Shown piece after piece: positions 1-11,405 of a stretch of DNA of 64,000 nucleotides (position 1 is the stretch's first letter; each line of letters begins with the position of its first letter). Below the pieces are notes generated by a model. The model ran no database searches, had not been told where the DNA came from, and was given only the letters and a program-made list of their open reading frames with translations. The stretch is from Datnioides undecimradiatus (lineage: Eukaryota; Chordata; Actinopteri; Lobotiformes; Datnioididae): the NCBI GenBank assembly GCA_008933995.1, contig WARS01000010.1:11740238-11804237 (forward strand), given 5' to 3'. The position numbers were made by a program, and so were the translations under genes.

Positions 1-173
1 TTAAAGGATTGTTTGAAGGTTACATCTGATGTCAAGGTTAAATTAATACATAGGTTTAGATTCGGCACAAGGCACGGGGTGGGTAAGGCACTTAGTTAGA
101 TATGATGGGGCTAGGAAACATATCAGTGAAGGCCCTCACAAGTGTCGAGAGGCAAATTCTGTGTGTGTCTGAC

Positions 174-2201
174 CTCCAAAGCCTGGTCTCATAGCGAAGT
201 CATGCTCCTCAATCCTCAACAGCTGTTCACTTTTTATGAGCAGCGTCTTGGTGCTGTCCTGCCTCTTCAGTTTGTAGTCAATACGTCTGCAGAAACACAC
301 AAACAGACAACGTGTTGCGTGATTAGTCGCTTTATCGAGGCTTTGATTGCAGGTTTTGATTAGTGAAAACACACTCTGTGGTTCTCTTTCTCTGTCTCTC
401 TGTCTCTGCAACCCCCCCTCCCTCCCCCTTCCACTTGCTCTCATCCTGCCAAAAACCATAACCTTAATCAAAGGCGTGGCACGGCACACACACACACACA
501 CACACAAACAAACGCACGTGCACGCGTACACATGTGTGCACACATTCTCTACCTCATGCACAAAGCATTTCATAATGTTCCAGAACAGTCCTTGGTGCAA
601 CTGCACAACTGATAGAACCAGCTGCGGGGAGAGTATCACTGTATGGCAGATTAAGTATAAGTATTATTAATACTACATTTCCCATGACTCCTTACGTCCT
701 CTACCTTCGTATTACAGTAAAATCAGAGTGGAGGGGAGAATTACTTTTGAAGCTTAACCACCATCTTTCTGTACCATAACCCACCAGTGGAGGAAAGTGA
801 TACATTAAGCCAAGCGCTGTATTTAGGTTCAGATATGAGGTACTTGTACTTTACTTGTACTGATTCACTCTGCACATTAAACTAATATGAAACTTCCTTT
901 TTCTTAAAAGAATTATTTTTAATCTAGATTTTTTTAGCACAGTTTGTAAACACAATTCATCTGGTTTTAATTCAGTCATTAACAGTATTTTACAAATGCT
1001 GTGAGGAGGTCTGCTGTGAAGTTGAATTCTGCATATTTAACTCAGCCAGCTGAAGGTTCAACAGTGTTGTCTGTAGGTAGTATTTGTCAACATAAACATT
1101 TAAAGCATTTACATTTAGTTTCAAAGCCTTTTCCACACTGTCAGGCAATAATCTTTCAAGTCTGACAGCAGTCACAAATAAATATGCATCAGAAAATAAA
1201 TACATTTTAAGAATAAAATGATTGAAATCAGCCTTACAATGAAAAATGACATTTAATGACGAAATATAAAGTGAAACCTGGTTGCGAAAGCAGTCAAGGA
1301 GCCTGAGAAACACATTGTGTTTCTGCATCCATAATCAATGACTAAATGCAGGAGGGGAAAACATTCCTGTACATCCTGTAGGGGCTCACATTCTAGCTGT
1401 GATCCATTCCATTCCACTTTCTCTGTGAGTAGTTACTCAGGGCTGCTACTACAATCAGACGCTGACAATGACTCAGTGCGAGTCAGTGCTTGTTATTATG
1501 GCATTAATATTCCGGTCAGGATAGCCGCTGCAGCTTGCAATGCACTGGGTGTTGTCTGTCTGTACTGGTGGTAGTGACACGTTGGAAACAGATGTTTGCA
1601 TCTGATGCAATGAAGCATAAATGAAGTGAGTTCACACACAGTTAATTTGTCATGCTGAGGCCTGACTTGGCTGTGTTTGTTGGTTGCTGTGCTGGTGATG
1701 ATTATGTGATTGTGGGGAACAAAAGGGCCCATGACAGGATTAAAATGACCCTGAATCTGGTACATGTATAAACAGGGGGTTGTATATCAGAGGAGATGAC
1801 TGAGACCCCAACTTGGTTGAAATGTCTTGAAAAGAATAATAATGTGACCTCGTCCTCAAACTGCTTTTGTCCAAGGTCAGGAATAAGCCTTCAAGTTCAA
1901 CGTTCTGACGTCGCCTCTAAATCGAAATGTGACGTTACATCATGAGTGTTTGCAGAGGCACAGCAAGTAATGCAAAGTTGGCCTTCACAGGGTTTGAGTC
2001 TCATCCAGAGTTGCAGAGGTCCTCAGACAACGTAAAGTAACCACTCTGTGCGGCTGTGCAGAACTTTAAGCTGCCGTATGCGTCTGACATTCAAACGGGG
2101 AAAACCAGATGCCACAATGTTCAGGATGTAGAAGGTGTAATTACAGCCTGAGCATGGCTGCCCCTCAGCTGCAGTACACGCTGCACTGTGTGCGTGTTTC
2201 G

Positions 2202-2232
<31 letters not shown>

Positions 2233-2387
2233 TTGTTTAGAGGGGGAGAACACACACGTGCTGTGGAGGTGAGCACACAGTGGGAAACAGATAAAAGCTC
2301 TTTGAGATTTTCTCTGCTGACGGATGAAAAGCCTCTTAGAAAGTCACACACCTTGACGTAAACAGCGCACACATGCACTCACACATT

Positions 2388-2420
<33 letters not shown>

Positions 2421-3367
2421 TCCTATTATTATGAGGCCTGACAAAGTATTTGAGCCAAATCCTATCTCCATAATCCCTTAAATTAACCTTGAAGCAAACA
2501 CTGCAATCCTCTAAAACAAACCAAATGTAACTGATCTCAGCGCTGAAGGTTACTCAAATGAACTAAACTCACTTCACTTAAACTTAACTTAACAAATTCC
2601 AGCTCTTCATCTGACTGAGAATAAACTTGACTCAAAAGTACTCTTCCACTCTAAATAATAACACCGATGCAAATACAAACTCATCATATTGTTCTGGAGA
2701 CATTTGGTCCACATGAAGATAGTAGGACTACGGTGTGCACGCGAATACACACACACACTGAAACACACACACACACACACACTAAAACCCTCAGATCAGG
2801 GAAGCAGTCTGGCTGCTGCTGTAGATGGAAGGTGCTGTAACACAACACTAAACACACACACACAACTGCACGGTTGGTTGGTAAGTCATTCAAGCCTTCA
2901 AAGGAGCACTACAACAATTGGTGAAATATGATAATCTGTCTAGTAGAGACAGCAGGACTTTACTAGTGTAGTTAGTTGAGCTGGATTTTTAGACTATTTT
3001 GAACTAATTATTATTTTCATTATGGATCCTTAGGCTGATTATTTTTATTCAGTGTAATCAATTACTTGTTTGGGTGGTGTAGAGTCTAAATATAGTAAAA
3101 GATTAAAAAAAAATTAAATTACAAAAAATTTCATTACAATTAATTGGAGTAGATGTAAGAAGTGGTATGAAAAGTACCTTAAATTTGTACTCAGTACAGT
3201 AGTTGAGTAAATCTGTATTACTTTGCTTTAGTCTGCGTGTTGATTCTGCACTGTATTTCCCACAGATCACCTGTCACGAGGGTGGGGCTGTGGGATCTTT
3301 CAGCGGATGAAGGTTATATTGTTTTCTAACTGCTGCTACACACACACACATGCACGCACACACATGA

Positions 3368-3413
<46 letters not shown>

Positions 3414-3542
3414 CAGTTGTCAGCTGGTGTGACAGGCAAAGAGGCAAACATGGGTTTTACAAACAGTTTCTCTGGGATAAAGCCAGTGTTCAGATCCTTA
3501 ATAAACAGGCTGACAGTGCTTTTACAGCAGAAAGTGAGTGAC

Positions 3543-3589
<47 letters not shown>

Positions 3590-4951
3590 ATTGGCTGTCA
3601 ATATTATTACAACACTCCAGTTGAAAGTTGACAACAGCACATCATGTTCTGCAGTAATCACAGATTTCGAATAAAACTGTCCTCACCAAAGCATGAATAC
3701 CTTCTTCCTCTTCTGTCAAACTTCTCTTAAAGTTAAATGATTCATTTTAAATGATTTAATTTGCTCCATATTTGTGTTGCAAACAACATTTTGTCAGAGG
3801 GAGACGCCTGTGCTGAGTCTGCTCACTTTTAATAGAAGTTTGGTTTTGGTAGCAGTTTACTTTCTGACACAGTGTGACACAGAGACACAGAGCTGAAGCT
3901 GCATTCATTCATTCTTTCCACAAGCCCCTGGAAAGCTGGCCACTTTCTGTTTTTTTCAGTTTCCGCAAATGAAACCTGTCTGAGGAGCACCGTTTTTCCA
4001 GCAGCTGGAATATTTGAAACTCGCAGTGGTCAGTCCTTTTTCTGTGAGCACTTAAAACTGCAAGGACGTTAGTGCGATGTCACCTTTTGAAGGCTCAGGC
4101 CTCATAGTGTATGTGCTGTACTGGAAACTGTAAGCAAACATGCAGGAAGTATTCAGAAACTCACTTAGTATGTAAAGTATGTAAAAACAAAAAGTATTAT
4201 CTGCAAAATGTATATTAACAAAAGTTAAAATACTAATTGTTAAAAAATCTCAGTGTATCTGAAAACGTTCAGAATCACCAAATATGGATAAACATGGTTT
4301 TCACTCAACAGGGAGGGTTTGAGAACTTGTAATCTGAAAAGTAACTAGTAACTAGAGCTGCCAGATAAATGTAATAGAATAAAACAATATTTGCCTCCGA
4401 GGTGTGGAGGAGCAGAGGTACAAGCAGCATGAACTGGAGACACTCTGGGCTACAGTGACTACAAAAACACATCCAATCTCCAAGCCAACTGTCTGCAATC
4501 CAGTTGCACTGTGGGTAACATCTTGACAAAAACAAGACTGCACAGAATTAAATAAGACACCATCTCTTGTTCTGCACTCTTAACCTTTCATCTTGCAACA
4601 TCATCGCATCGTATGTTAGGTGTTAATGTGTCTATGTGGTGTTTATAGCTTGTTGTGTTTCCAACAAGTGACCAAAAAATGATATCTAAGTAGCAGGAAC
4701 ACACCTAGTTTGACTAATATGTTACTAATGATCTGCACTGCTGACTCAGTTGCATTCATGAAAGAGTTACACTAAGCTGTGACAGATATGTGTGTGTCCA
4801 GCTGCATCTCTCACCCTCCAAACTTGAACTTGCTGTTCTCTCCTAGGAAGACCTCCTTGTGCTTCCTGCGCCCAGAATTGCGACCGCCTGTTACGCAGGC
4901 AACCAGACTGGCCACGGCCAGAGCCAGGCAGGTCAACATGTCCACCTTCAT
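174..4951 (-). CDS. gabrr3: GABA-A receptor rho subunit, N-terminal exons (partial, gabrr3-like)
   Basis: First two coding exons of a Cys-loop GABA-gated chloride channel subunit. Exon 1 is 4951 down to 4815 and exon 2 is 286 down to 174. Exon 1 begins with ATG and encodes a signal peptide (MKVDMLTCLALAVASLVACV) followed by a basic stretch. Its donor (GG|GTGAGA) is phase 2, and the exon 2 acceptor (TTTCTGCAG|A) restores the frame exactly. Exon 2 encodes the juxta-domain motif EQLLRIEEHDFAMRPGFG, which is characteristic of rho subunits just before the ligand-binding domain, and ends at G|GTCAG. The ligand-binding domain and four membrane helices lie beyond the left edge. The DSTK and DFAMRPGFG residues look closer to GABRR3 than to GABRR1 or GABRR2, and human GABRR3 is on 3q like HHLA2 and CIP2A; the paralogue assignment is inference. 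Confidence 0.8.
485..506. repeat. (CA)11 microsatellite
   Basis: Uninterrupted CA dinucleotides in gabrr intron 1, next to a CT-rich stretch at about 385-425. Confidence 0.95.
780..880. repeat. Teleost dispersed repeat, 'ACTTGTACTTTACTTGTAC' type
   Basis: Contains the phrases CCACCAGTGGAGGAAAGTGA and GAGGTACTTGTACTTTACTTG, which recur in a very common fish interspersed repeat family. Related phrases occur near 3170-3220 and 6500-6575. The family is recognised from memory; the limits are approximate. Confidence 0.45.
2209..2232. repeat. (GT)n microsatellite
   Basis: Uninterrupted GT run in gabrr intron 1, preceded by an imperfect GT/GC-rich stretch from about 2189. Confidence 0.95.
2391..2419. 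repeat. (AC)n microsatellite
   Basis: Uninterrupted AC dinucleotides, about 14 units, in gabrr intron 1. Confidence 0.95.
3003..3110. mobile_element. MITE fragment of the 'TCGATTAATCG' fish hAT-derived family
   Basis: The order ACTAATTATTATTTTCATTA, a gap, GCTGATTATTTTTATTCAGT, then TAATCAATTACTTGTTTGG follows the end of a non-autonomous repeat that is abundant in fish genomes. It is decayed and truncated. A fuller copy lies at 55858-56163 and another fragment at about 37540-37660. Confidence 0.5.
3375..3412. repeat. (CA)n microsatellite
   Basis: About 19 uninterrupted CA units, preceded by imperfect CA repeats from about 3340. Confidence 0.95.
3545..3582. repeat. (GT)n microsatellite
   Basis: About 19 GT units only 130 bases after the opposite-strand (CA)n run at 3375-3412. 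The two can pair as an imperfect inverted repeat. Confidence 0.95.
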
Positions 4952-5192
4952 GTTTCACAGGTTTCCCAGCGACGGCTGACACAGCGCCAGCATCCCGGCC
5001 ACAGCGGCCCAGCAGCTCCACCTCCGCGTCTCAGTGAAGAGCCCTGATCGTCCTGCAGGCTAACGCTGGTGGTTCTGGTCAGACATCTCACAGTGACTGT
5101 AAGTTTCCTCAACAAGAGAGAACAGAGAGGAGCAAGCATTCCAAATTATGGAAATACATGAGTGCTCTGCTGAAGTATTCTCTTAAATGCAT

Positions 5193-5306
5193 TCATATAT
5201 GTTTCTGCATAAATCTCTGCAGCAGATGTTCGTGCAGCTCTTCGGTCTCCAGCTGAACATCCCGACTGATCTCCAGGAATCTCTTGGCGTCTCCGCTGTT
5301 GTCCAT
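5193..5306 (-). other. Short open frame upstream of gabrr (possible uORF)
   Basis: A 37-codon frame starting with ATG (MDNSGDAKRFLEISRDVQLE and continuing acidic, helix-like) and ending in TGA. It lies about 240 bases upstream of the gabrr start on the same strand. Its codon use looks protein-like, but I recognise no family and see no splice donor or acceptor. It could be an upstream ORF if this sequence is in the gabrr 5' leader, or chance. Confidence 0.2.
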
Positions 5307-5605
5307 CCAGCTTTATTCACTCTTCTTCTCCCTCTCGCAGTCCACCTCCGTCTGTTTTATCTGCAATTTTGTGGATCTTTCTATCTCTGATTAAAATCGA
5401 TATGAATCTATTCCTCGCGGCAATAGAGGAATGACACTAATTCCACCATAATCCTCTTATCTACAGCCACAGCAATCTTTCACTAACCTACAAACTGTCA
5501 CACACACACACACAAACCCATCAGTAATCAGGATTTTCTCAGTGGGACAATGAAAAACCAGGCACCTGGTGTGATTATATGAGGTTAGCACATACCTCCA
5601 CCTTC

Positions 5606-5629
<24 letters not shown>
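5606..5629. repeat. (GT)n microsatellite
   Basis: Uninterrupted GT run of about 12 units; a (CA)n run of about 10 units follows at 5812-5831. Confidence 0.95.
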
Positions 5630-5636
<7 letters not shown>

Positions 5637-6469
5637 CGAATGTGCATGAGGGTGGCGTTTGCGAGAGGAAATGAATCACGGGTTTGGAAGCAGCTCAAAC
5701 AACAAAAGGTTGTCAAGATCGTCTGAGATTTCATCTGAGCCGGAGCGAGCTGCGTCTAATTCAGCCTCACCCTAGCACCTTCCTCGGTTTACACCACTGG
5801 GGAACATAATCACACACACACACACACACACCCTTATGAATGTATGTACACCCAGCAAACCACACAGCTATGTACACGTTTGTGCAACTTTAGGTGTTGC
5901 ATCCATGGTGATTGTAATATTACGTAACTGAGGAATTTCTTCCTTCAGAGCTGAAATCGTGTTGCACCATCAGCGTTGCTGAAATGAATCAATCGTGGAA
6001 GACGTAATCAGATCCTTGAAGTAAAAACATTGAGACAATACTGCATCCAGCTCCATCCTGCATTCAAAACCACATTTTAGCAACGTAATGGATTTTAATT
6101 CCTGTACATTGTAGTGTTTAATATGATATTTTTGGTTTGTTTTGATCACCACTGCATTAATGTTTTATGTTGCATTTTACTGCTGTAGATGTTTATGGCT
6201 GAGCTCATTTGAACTTCTTTACATGCTGTTGTTGGGTGGTTTAATCTACTGCAATGCATCATTTCCTGTAGGGTCATTATATGTTCGCAACTGTCCTGTG
6301 AGAACCACGTATCTCTATGCAGTCAACCCTTTAATGAGCTCAGGACAAACTGCTGTGTTCAGCTTCATCTTAATGTATTTTCCTGCTGATCCAAGAGGGT
6401 TTTTAAGTAGTTTATTTACCTTAGGAAGTGGAAGAACTGTTGCTGTCTGAATAACAACTAGTTACTACA

Positions 6470-6590
6470 GATGTCAGACAAAAGCAGTGTAGTATAACTA
6501 TGATAGTTGCACATAAGTAGAGTACTTCTGTAAATGTACTTAGTTACTATCCATTACTGACATTAATTGATCACAATGACAAACGGTGTT
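6470..6590. repeat. Teleost dispersed repeat fragment
   Basis: Phrases AGTAGAGTACTTCTGTAAAT and GTACTTAGTTACTATCCATT match the end of the same common fish repeat type seen near 780-880. Sequence from about 6230 may belong to the same element. Limits approximate. Confidence 0.4.
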
Positions 6591-8819
6591 ATGTAACCAC
6601 TTGCAGGTACATCATCAGAGAGCAAACATCACAACCTCAAGCTTCAGGTACTTCACGATCATCAGGTTATGAACCGAAGACCAAGCAGTGGGAAAAGCTG
6701 CGTTCGTGTGTGAGAGCAGGAGCATGTGCTGCTTGTTTTCTCTGTCCTTTGTGGGGTGATGCATCATGAATTCAGCCCTCAGGGTAAGACTTTCAACAGA
6801 AAGCTCTACTGCTCCACTCCGAGGCGTCTCAGGGAAGATATTCAACACAAACACAAACAGGAACGTGGCAGGAGTGCCGGGAGCTCTGTATACGTGTAGC
6901 AGCCTGTTTTGAAGCTTTGTGGCATCCGACATCTTCACAACAACATGATGGCACCTCGCTCACCTCACTGTGTGCAGCTTTGCATTTCATGAACATGAAC
7001 ATTTGCATTTCAAGAACATGTTTGACTGTAGACTGGCTGAGACTGTTTGCCTCTGCAGACACCTCTATGAGACCACAGGGACAGACACATGACTCTGATT
7101 GAACATAACGTCTCCTGGAGTTGGGTGAGTAATGCTCGAAGCATGAATTGGGCTTCAACTACCACCAGCTCAAGAGAGACCAAGGTTTTGTGTGAGGAAA
7201 CAAACACAAGGAGATTTCCAGCCTCTATTAAAACTGATTGCTCTCCTTGAAGAGCAAGGTTTGCTTCGAAGGTTTGCTCCTGTAACCACACCCAGTGGTG
7301 ACATCACAGTGTACTGACGCAACCTGGCGTACCCCTCTACATCACAGCAGCAAGATCAGAAGTCAAACCGGTGGAGATCAGAAAAAACAGGATTCTTCGC
7401 TGTTAAGTTGCTCTTTGTGATTTTACACTTTACAATGCAGAGTAAATATAACTCAACAGCTAATACTATAACAGCCATGAGATAATGAGGGATTACATAG
7501 TACCTACTCAGTGTGATGTATCACTTAACTTAAGGCTGCACAGAGAACGTTTGTCTGTTCACAGATATAATGAGCAAATATTTACTAATGATTCATTAAC
7601 AAAGTATCTACCGGTCTGCTCTCTATGAGCTCATCATTATTGACAATATAAACAATAGGCACGGTAGCTACTCCTTAAACTGTGCCATTTTCTCTAAACT
7701 GTAATGATGTGGCAATAAGCACCATGTAAGAACAACATGATCAGGTTGATCAGGTTCAGACTGACTGAAGCAGGACACACCTGAAGGTCCAAATAAACAT
7801 TTACATTTATGAAAATTACAGCAAACCCATTGAAGGTCCTTTCATGAAACTCTGCTGGTCAGGGATCAGCTGTGCGTGGTGGCCTAAAGCAGCCTTTTTT
7901 AGAGTTATTAGTCGGTGTGTAACTTGTGCCACTAACAGTATTTCAGCCAGCAAGCAGAAACAATCATCATGTCCGGTCTTCAGATTGTTAAGAATGCAAC
8001 TCCTGAGTCATTGATTAGCTAAATCAGTTTAATGAAAGATTATCAGAATTGTGCAACAACATAAAAGGTTAAAGTAAAACCACCTGGGTGTCTTTGACAG
8101 GAGCAGACATAGCATCAGACCACGAGCATGGGCATGACAGAGCTTTCCTGGAAAAAGATAACAAAGCACTCACCAAAACCTCCCAGGTGAAATAAAGGTT
8201 AGTCACCAGTGATGGTTTACTCTTATTTTCAGTGGCACCAGACTAAATGATCACTACCTCATGAATTAAAGTCGACTAAACATTGATTTTAAAGATGACT
8301 AAAAGGAATAATGAAGTCTCCAGATGCTAAGAGGTCAAACTTTTGCACCGATGAGCCGCCGCATCTGATGCAGCTCTGTTTATGTGATATGATGCATGTG
8401 ATTGACAGCGAACAGAGAAAAGCGGGTCAATCATTCGCTGTCGTTGTGTACGTGTTGTGTTGGGTCTCAGCAGGGGTTAAACATCCATGCTGTCGGCAGG
8501 TTGCTTGACATGCAGCGCATAGCTCATGGTACACAGCACGCACTAAAACAGCCGTGCACTTTGAAAGCGAACCCCACTGACATTTGATGGAATTGCAGTC
8601 TCTTGTGGAGGGTCCTGTGTTTGTGTATGTGTGTGTGGGTGTTTGTGACTTTCCAATTACAACCAAACTCCACCCATCCAGCGGGTGTGTGAGTGTGGAG
8701 CCAGCCACCTCACCCTCCCCACAGTACCTTGTGTGTGGTGAAATGTTTGTGTGTGAGAGACTGTGTGTGTGTGCTGCCTATTCTCTAAATAACCTGTTGA
8801 TCCAGTCAAGCTAACACTC

Positions 8820-8905
8820 GGTCTCAGGAGGCAGCAGGCTCGGCTCCTCACTCCTCACTTTTTTCTTCTGGATTTCATCTGAACTGGAGCTCCAGTTGAG
8901 TCACT
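8820..8905 (+). other. Candidate 5' untranslated first exon of the first HHLA2-like gene
   Basis: The sequence ends at a strong donor, CACT|GTAAGTG at 8906, and is on the same strand as and 2.5 kb upstream of the HHLA2-like start codon at 11406. It has no long open frame. This is inference from a single good donor site; the true first exon could be elsewhere. Confidence 0.2.
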
Positions 8906-11405
8906 GTAAGTGTTTTCTCAGCTTTCACTCTTATTTCCTGGCATGCCCTTGATGAGTGGCACTGATTTCTGACATCACAGGTCTATAAAAGCACTACTGT
9001 AAGTACTATAAACATGGACTAATCAAAGGAGGTTGTACTGTTGATGTCCAGGGACTCCCGTAAGTACTGAGTTATTGATTTTTCTGTAATTCATTCTATG
9101 GATGGAAGTGTTTTCTTAACATGATACTAAAACTTATTCTATGACTAAAAATAGTATAAATAACAATGGGAAGTTATTTACAGACTGTAACTGACACTGT
9201 GGACAGTTGAAGAATCCAAACTGGGTGTTTTTTCTGGGTCAGCTGCAAAGAGACAATCGTTTTAAACCTTTAGAGGATCAGTTTCAGTGCTGCGCTGAGC
9301 TCTCAACTGCACAGAAACCTCCAAAAATAAACATTTCATTCATAAAAGTAAGCAGACACAAGTCGTATTCACTGGGGTCCATGATGGAAGCTGCCTGCAG
9401 AGGGACTGAACTGCTGCTCAGATATGCTCAGAGGGCACGTCAGGTCAAAGAGTAAATGCCAAGATCCCCATAACTCCTTATTAATAATACAGTTTGACAT
9501 GTCAGTGACAAAGGATATTAACCTTATTCTGTTTTCTGTGGCCCCATTTACTCAAAACTATGTGATACTTTGTCATTTATTAATAGAAAAAAATGAAGAA
9601 ATGCATTTTGTAAATATGAACAAATGCATGGAGGCTGAGTCTGCTGTTTACATTATCAGTCCAGGTGAAACTGGTTAAACTGGCACGAAATACACTAAAC
9701 ATACACATACACAGTATATGTTCTGTATAGGTTATATCTAGCTGTGTGCATTTCACTGTAAGGCATGCTGGGTTTAAGATAAGAAGGGAGTGCATCTGAG
9801 GTGAAAGAGTTATTACTAGTTATTATTATGAGTCTTTTAAAGGCATCTAACAATGCTGAGGTGTGTTTAATAAGAATATTATGAGGTGTTACTGTGTGTT
9901 TTGTAGACTTTTTAAAATGGGAATCATGCTGATTTTAGATCATCTGGGACCCATGAGGTTATTAATACAGTATTGGGCATTAAAAGGCATACTGTTACTG
10001 TTACTGTATGTTTTATTTAATATGCTGATGAACAGTGTGTACATTTTAATGTTGAGCACATTGAGTTTGACTGTAATAAAAAGGTACTCTACCTTCCCTC
10101 ACCTCATTTGACCCTGCAGAGTCAGTTCATTTGGGCTAATGTGGCTTCACTTCACCTGTTGAGAAACTATTTATTTATTGAATATTCGACTGATTTGGTT
10201 TTCTGTCGGGTCCTGCAAATGTGTTCCAGTTCAGCTTCACATTTTTTTTTAAAGTTTTAACTTTTTTATTTCAGCAACAAAAATCATCAAACCGAGAGAT
10301 AAAAAAAGTGATGCGTCAGCTCTTTTAGAAAAATGGCCAAACTTGTTCTGTTGCAGGACGTGAGCAAAGACAATAGCCACTTCTCATTCATTGCTTGCTC
10401 AACCGCGGCTGCGCATTTTCTTTTGTTACTTAGAGGAAACACTTTGATAAAACCCAGGTGCTGTCTTTCTTCTGACGGAACGCCATTGGCAGTAAATATG
10501 AGATAATGTGCTTCTTCTCCACTGTAAGAAAAAGGGAATTGTCTAGAGCTTGAATGCAGGAAGCGTCCAAACATGATCCGCACGCCTGTCTCACCCCCTG
10601 CCAAAGAACATCACCTTCACACGTCACCCTCCGTCACCCTAGTCATCATATTAGTCACATTTTTCGCTTCTGCATGTTTCAGACATGCTGTGGTAAAAAC
10701 CCTTTGCCTTGAAGGGTGATTAAGGGATTTATGAGCGGCAGAGTGCCTCACATTTCCTCACACTCTTTGACGTATGGTACCAAGTTCACCTGTATTTGTT
10801 TTGGCGACTTACGATAGCGTAGTGATAAGGTAAGAGGGTGTTACTGTGCAGAACAACAGATAGATCCTCGTTCTCCTGCTTATCGAACCACTCAAAAGAT
10901 AAAAAGAATGGCCAGGAACGGCTGATGCCCACAAAATGACAGAAAGGAATGATTTAGAGGAAAAAGAAGAGGAATCCCAAGTTTCCAGAGGTGGAGTTGG
11001 ATGAAAGAGCACGGAGGGATTTCAGCTGTAAATCTCACTTTTATTTTTTGTTTGTGGTGGCCAAAAGGGAGGTTTGAGAGTTGAAGGCTGCTAAGTCCCC
11101 AGAAGATCAAACATGAGTTCTCCCCACAAAGCCGTACATGTTCTGTCATGCCTCATAATGTATATCTGTGTCCATTTCATCAGGAATGTGCCTCTAATTA
11201 TGCTCTTTTTCTTCCTTTTTCCCTGTATTTGTGTGTCGGATGCAAAACCACCCAAAGAGATCCAAAGGAAAAACCTGCTGGGAGGAGGAAAAAAAGCAGA
11301 TAGCCACTTCTTAAAGTGCCAGGGTTAATGAAGTATGGACTGAGGAGCTGTCTGCATGTGTCCCTGCGTGTCTGAGTTTTAAAGGCGTGTAGCTGGAAGG
11401 AAATC
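8906..11405 (+). other. Unassigned stretch or first intron upstream of HHLA2-like copy 1
   Basis: No recognised gene. A minus-strand open frame of 105 codons at 10287-10604 has no splice context or recognisable domain. If the donor at 8906 is real, this is the first intron of the HHLA2-like gene; a short 5' leader exon could start near 11386, just before the ATG. Confidence 0.35.

Larger units (their letters stand above)
287..4814 (-). other. Intron 1 of the gabrr gene
   Basis: A 4.5 kb intron bounded by the exon 1 donor and exon 2 acceptor described for the rho subunit. It holds five dinucleotide microsatellites, a teleost interspersed repeat near 780-880, a MITE fragment near 3003-3110 and another dispersed repeat near 3150-3235. 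I see no additional exon with convincing splice sites and no nested gene. Confidence 0.65.
4952..8800. other. No recognised gene; region upstream of gabrr
   Basis: Sequence 5' of the gabrr start. It probably contains the promoter and 5' untranslated exon(s) of that gene, but I see no diagnostic core-promoter motif. It holds GT/CA microsatellites at 5606-5629 and 5812-5831, a dispersed repeat near 6470-6590 and a short minus-strand open frame at 5193-5306. Other open frames here are short and lack splice signals or recognisable domains. Confidence 0.5.

Noticed and set aside
136-639. A 167-codon minus-strand open frame
   Set aside because: Only 174-286 is the real gabrr exon; the rest is intron read-through across a CA repeat with no splice support.
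10287-10604. A 105-codon minus-strand open frame
   Set aside because: No recognised domain, no splice context, and composition typical of chance.
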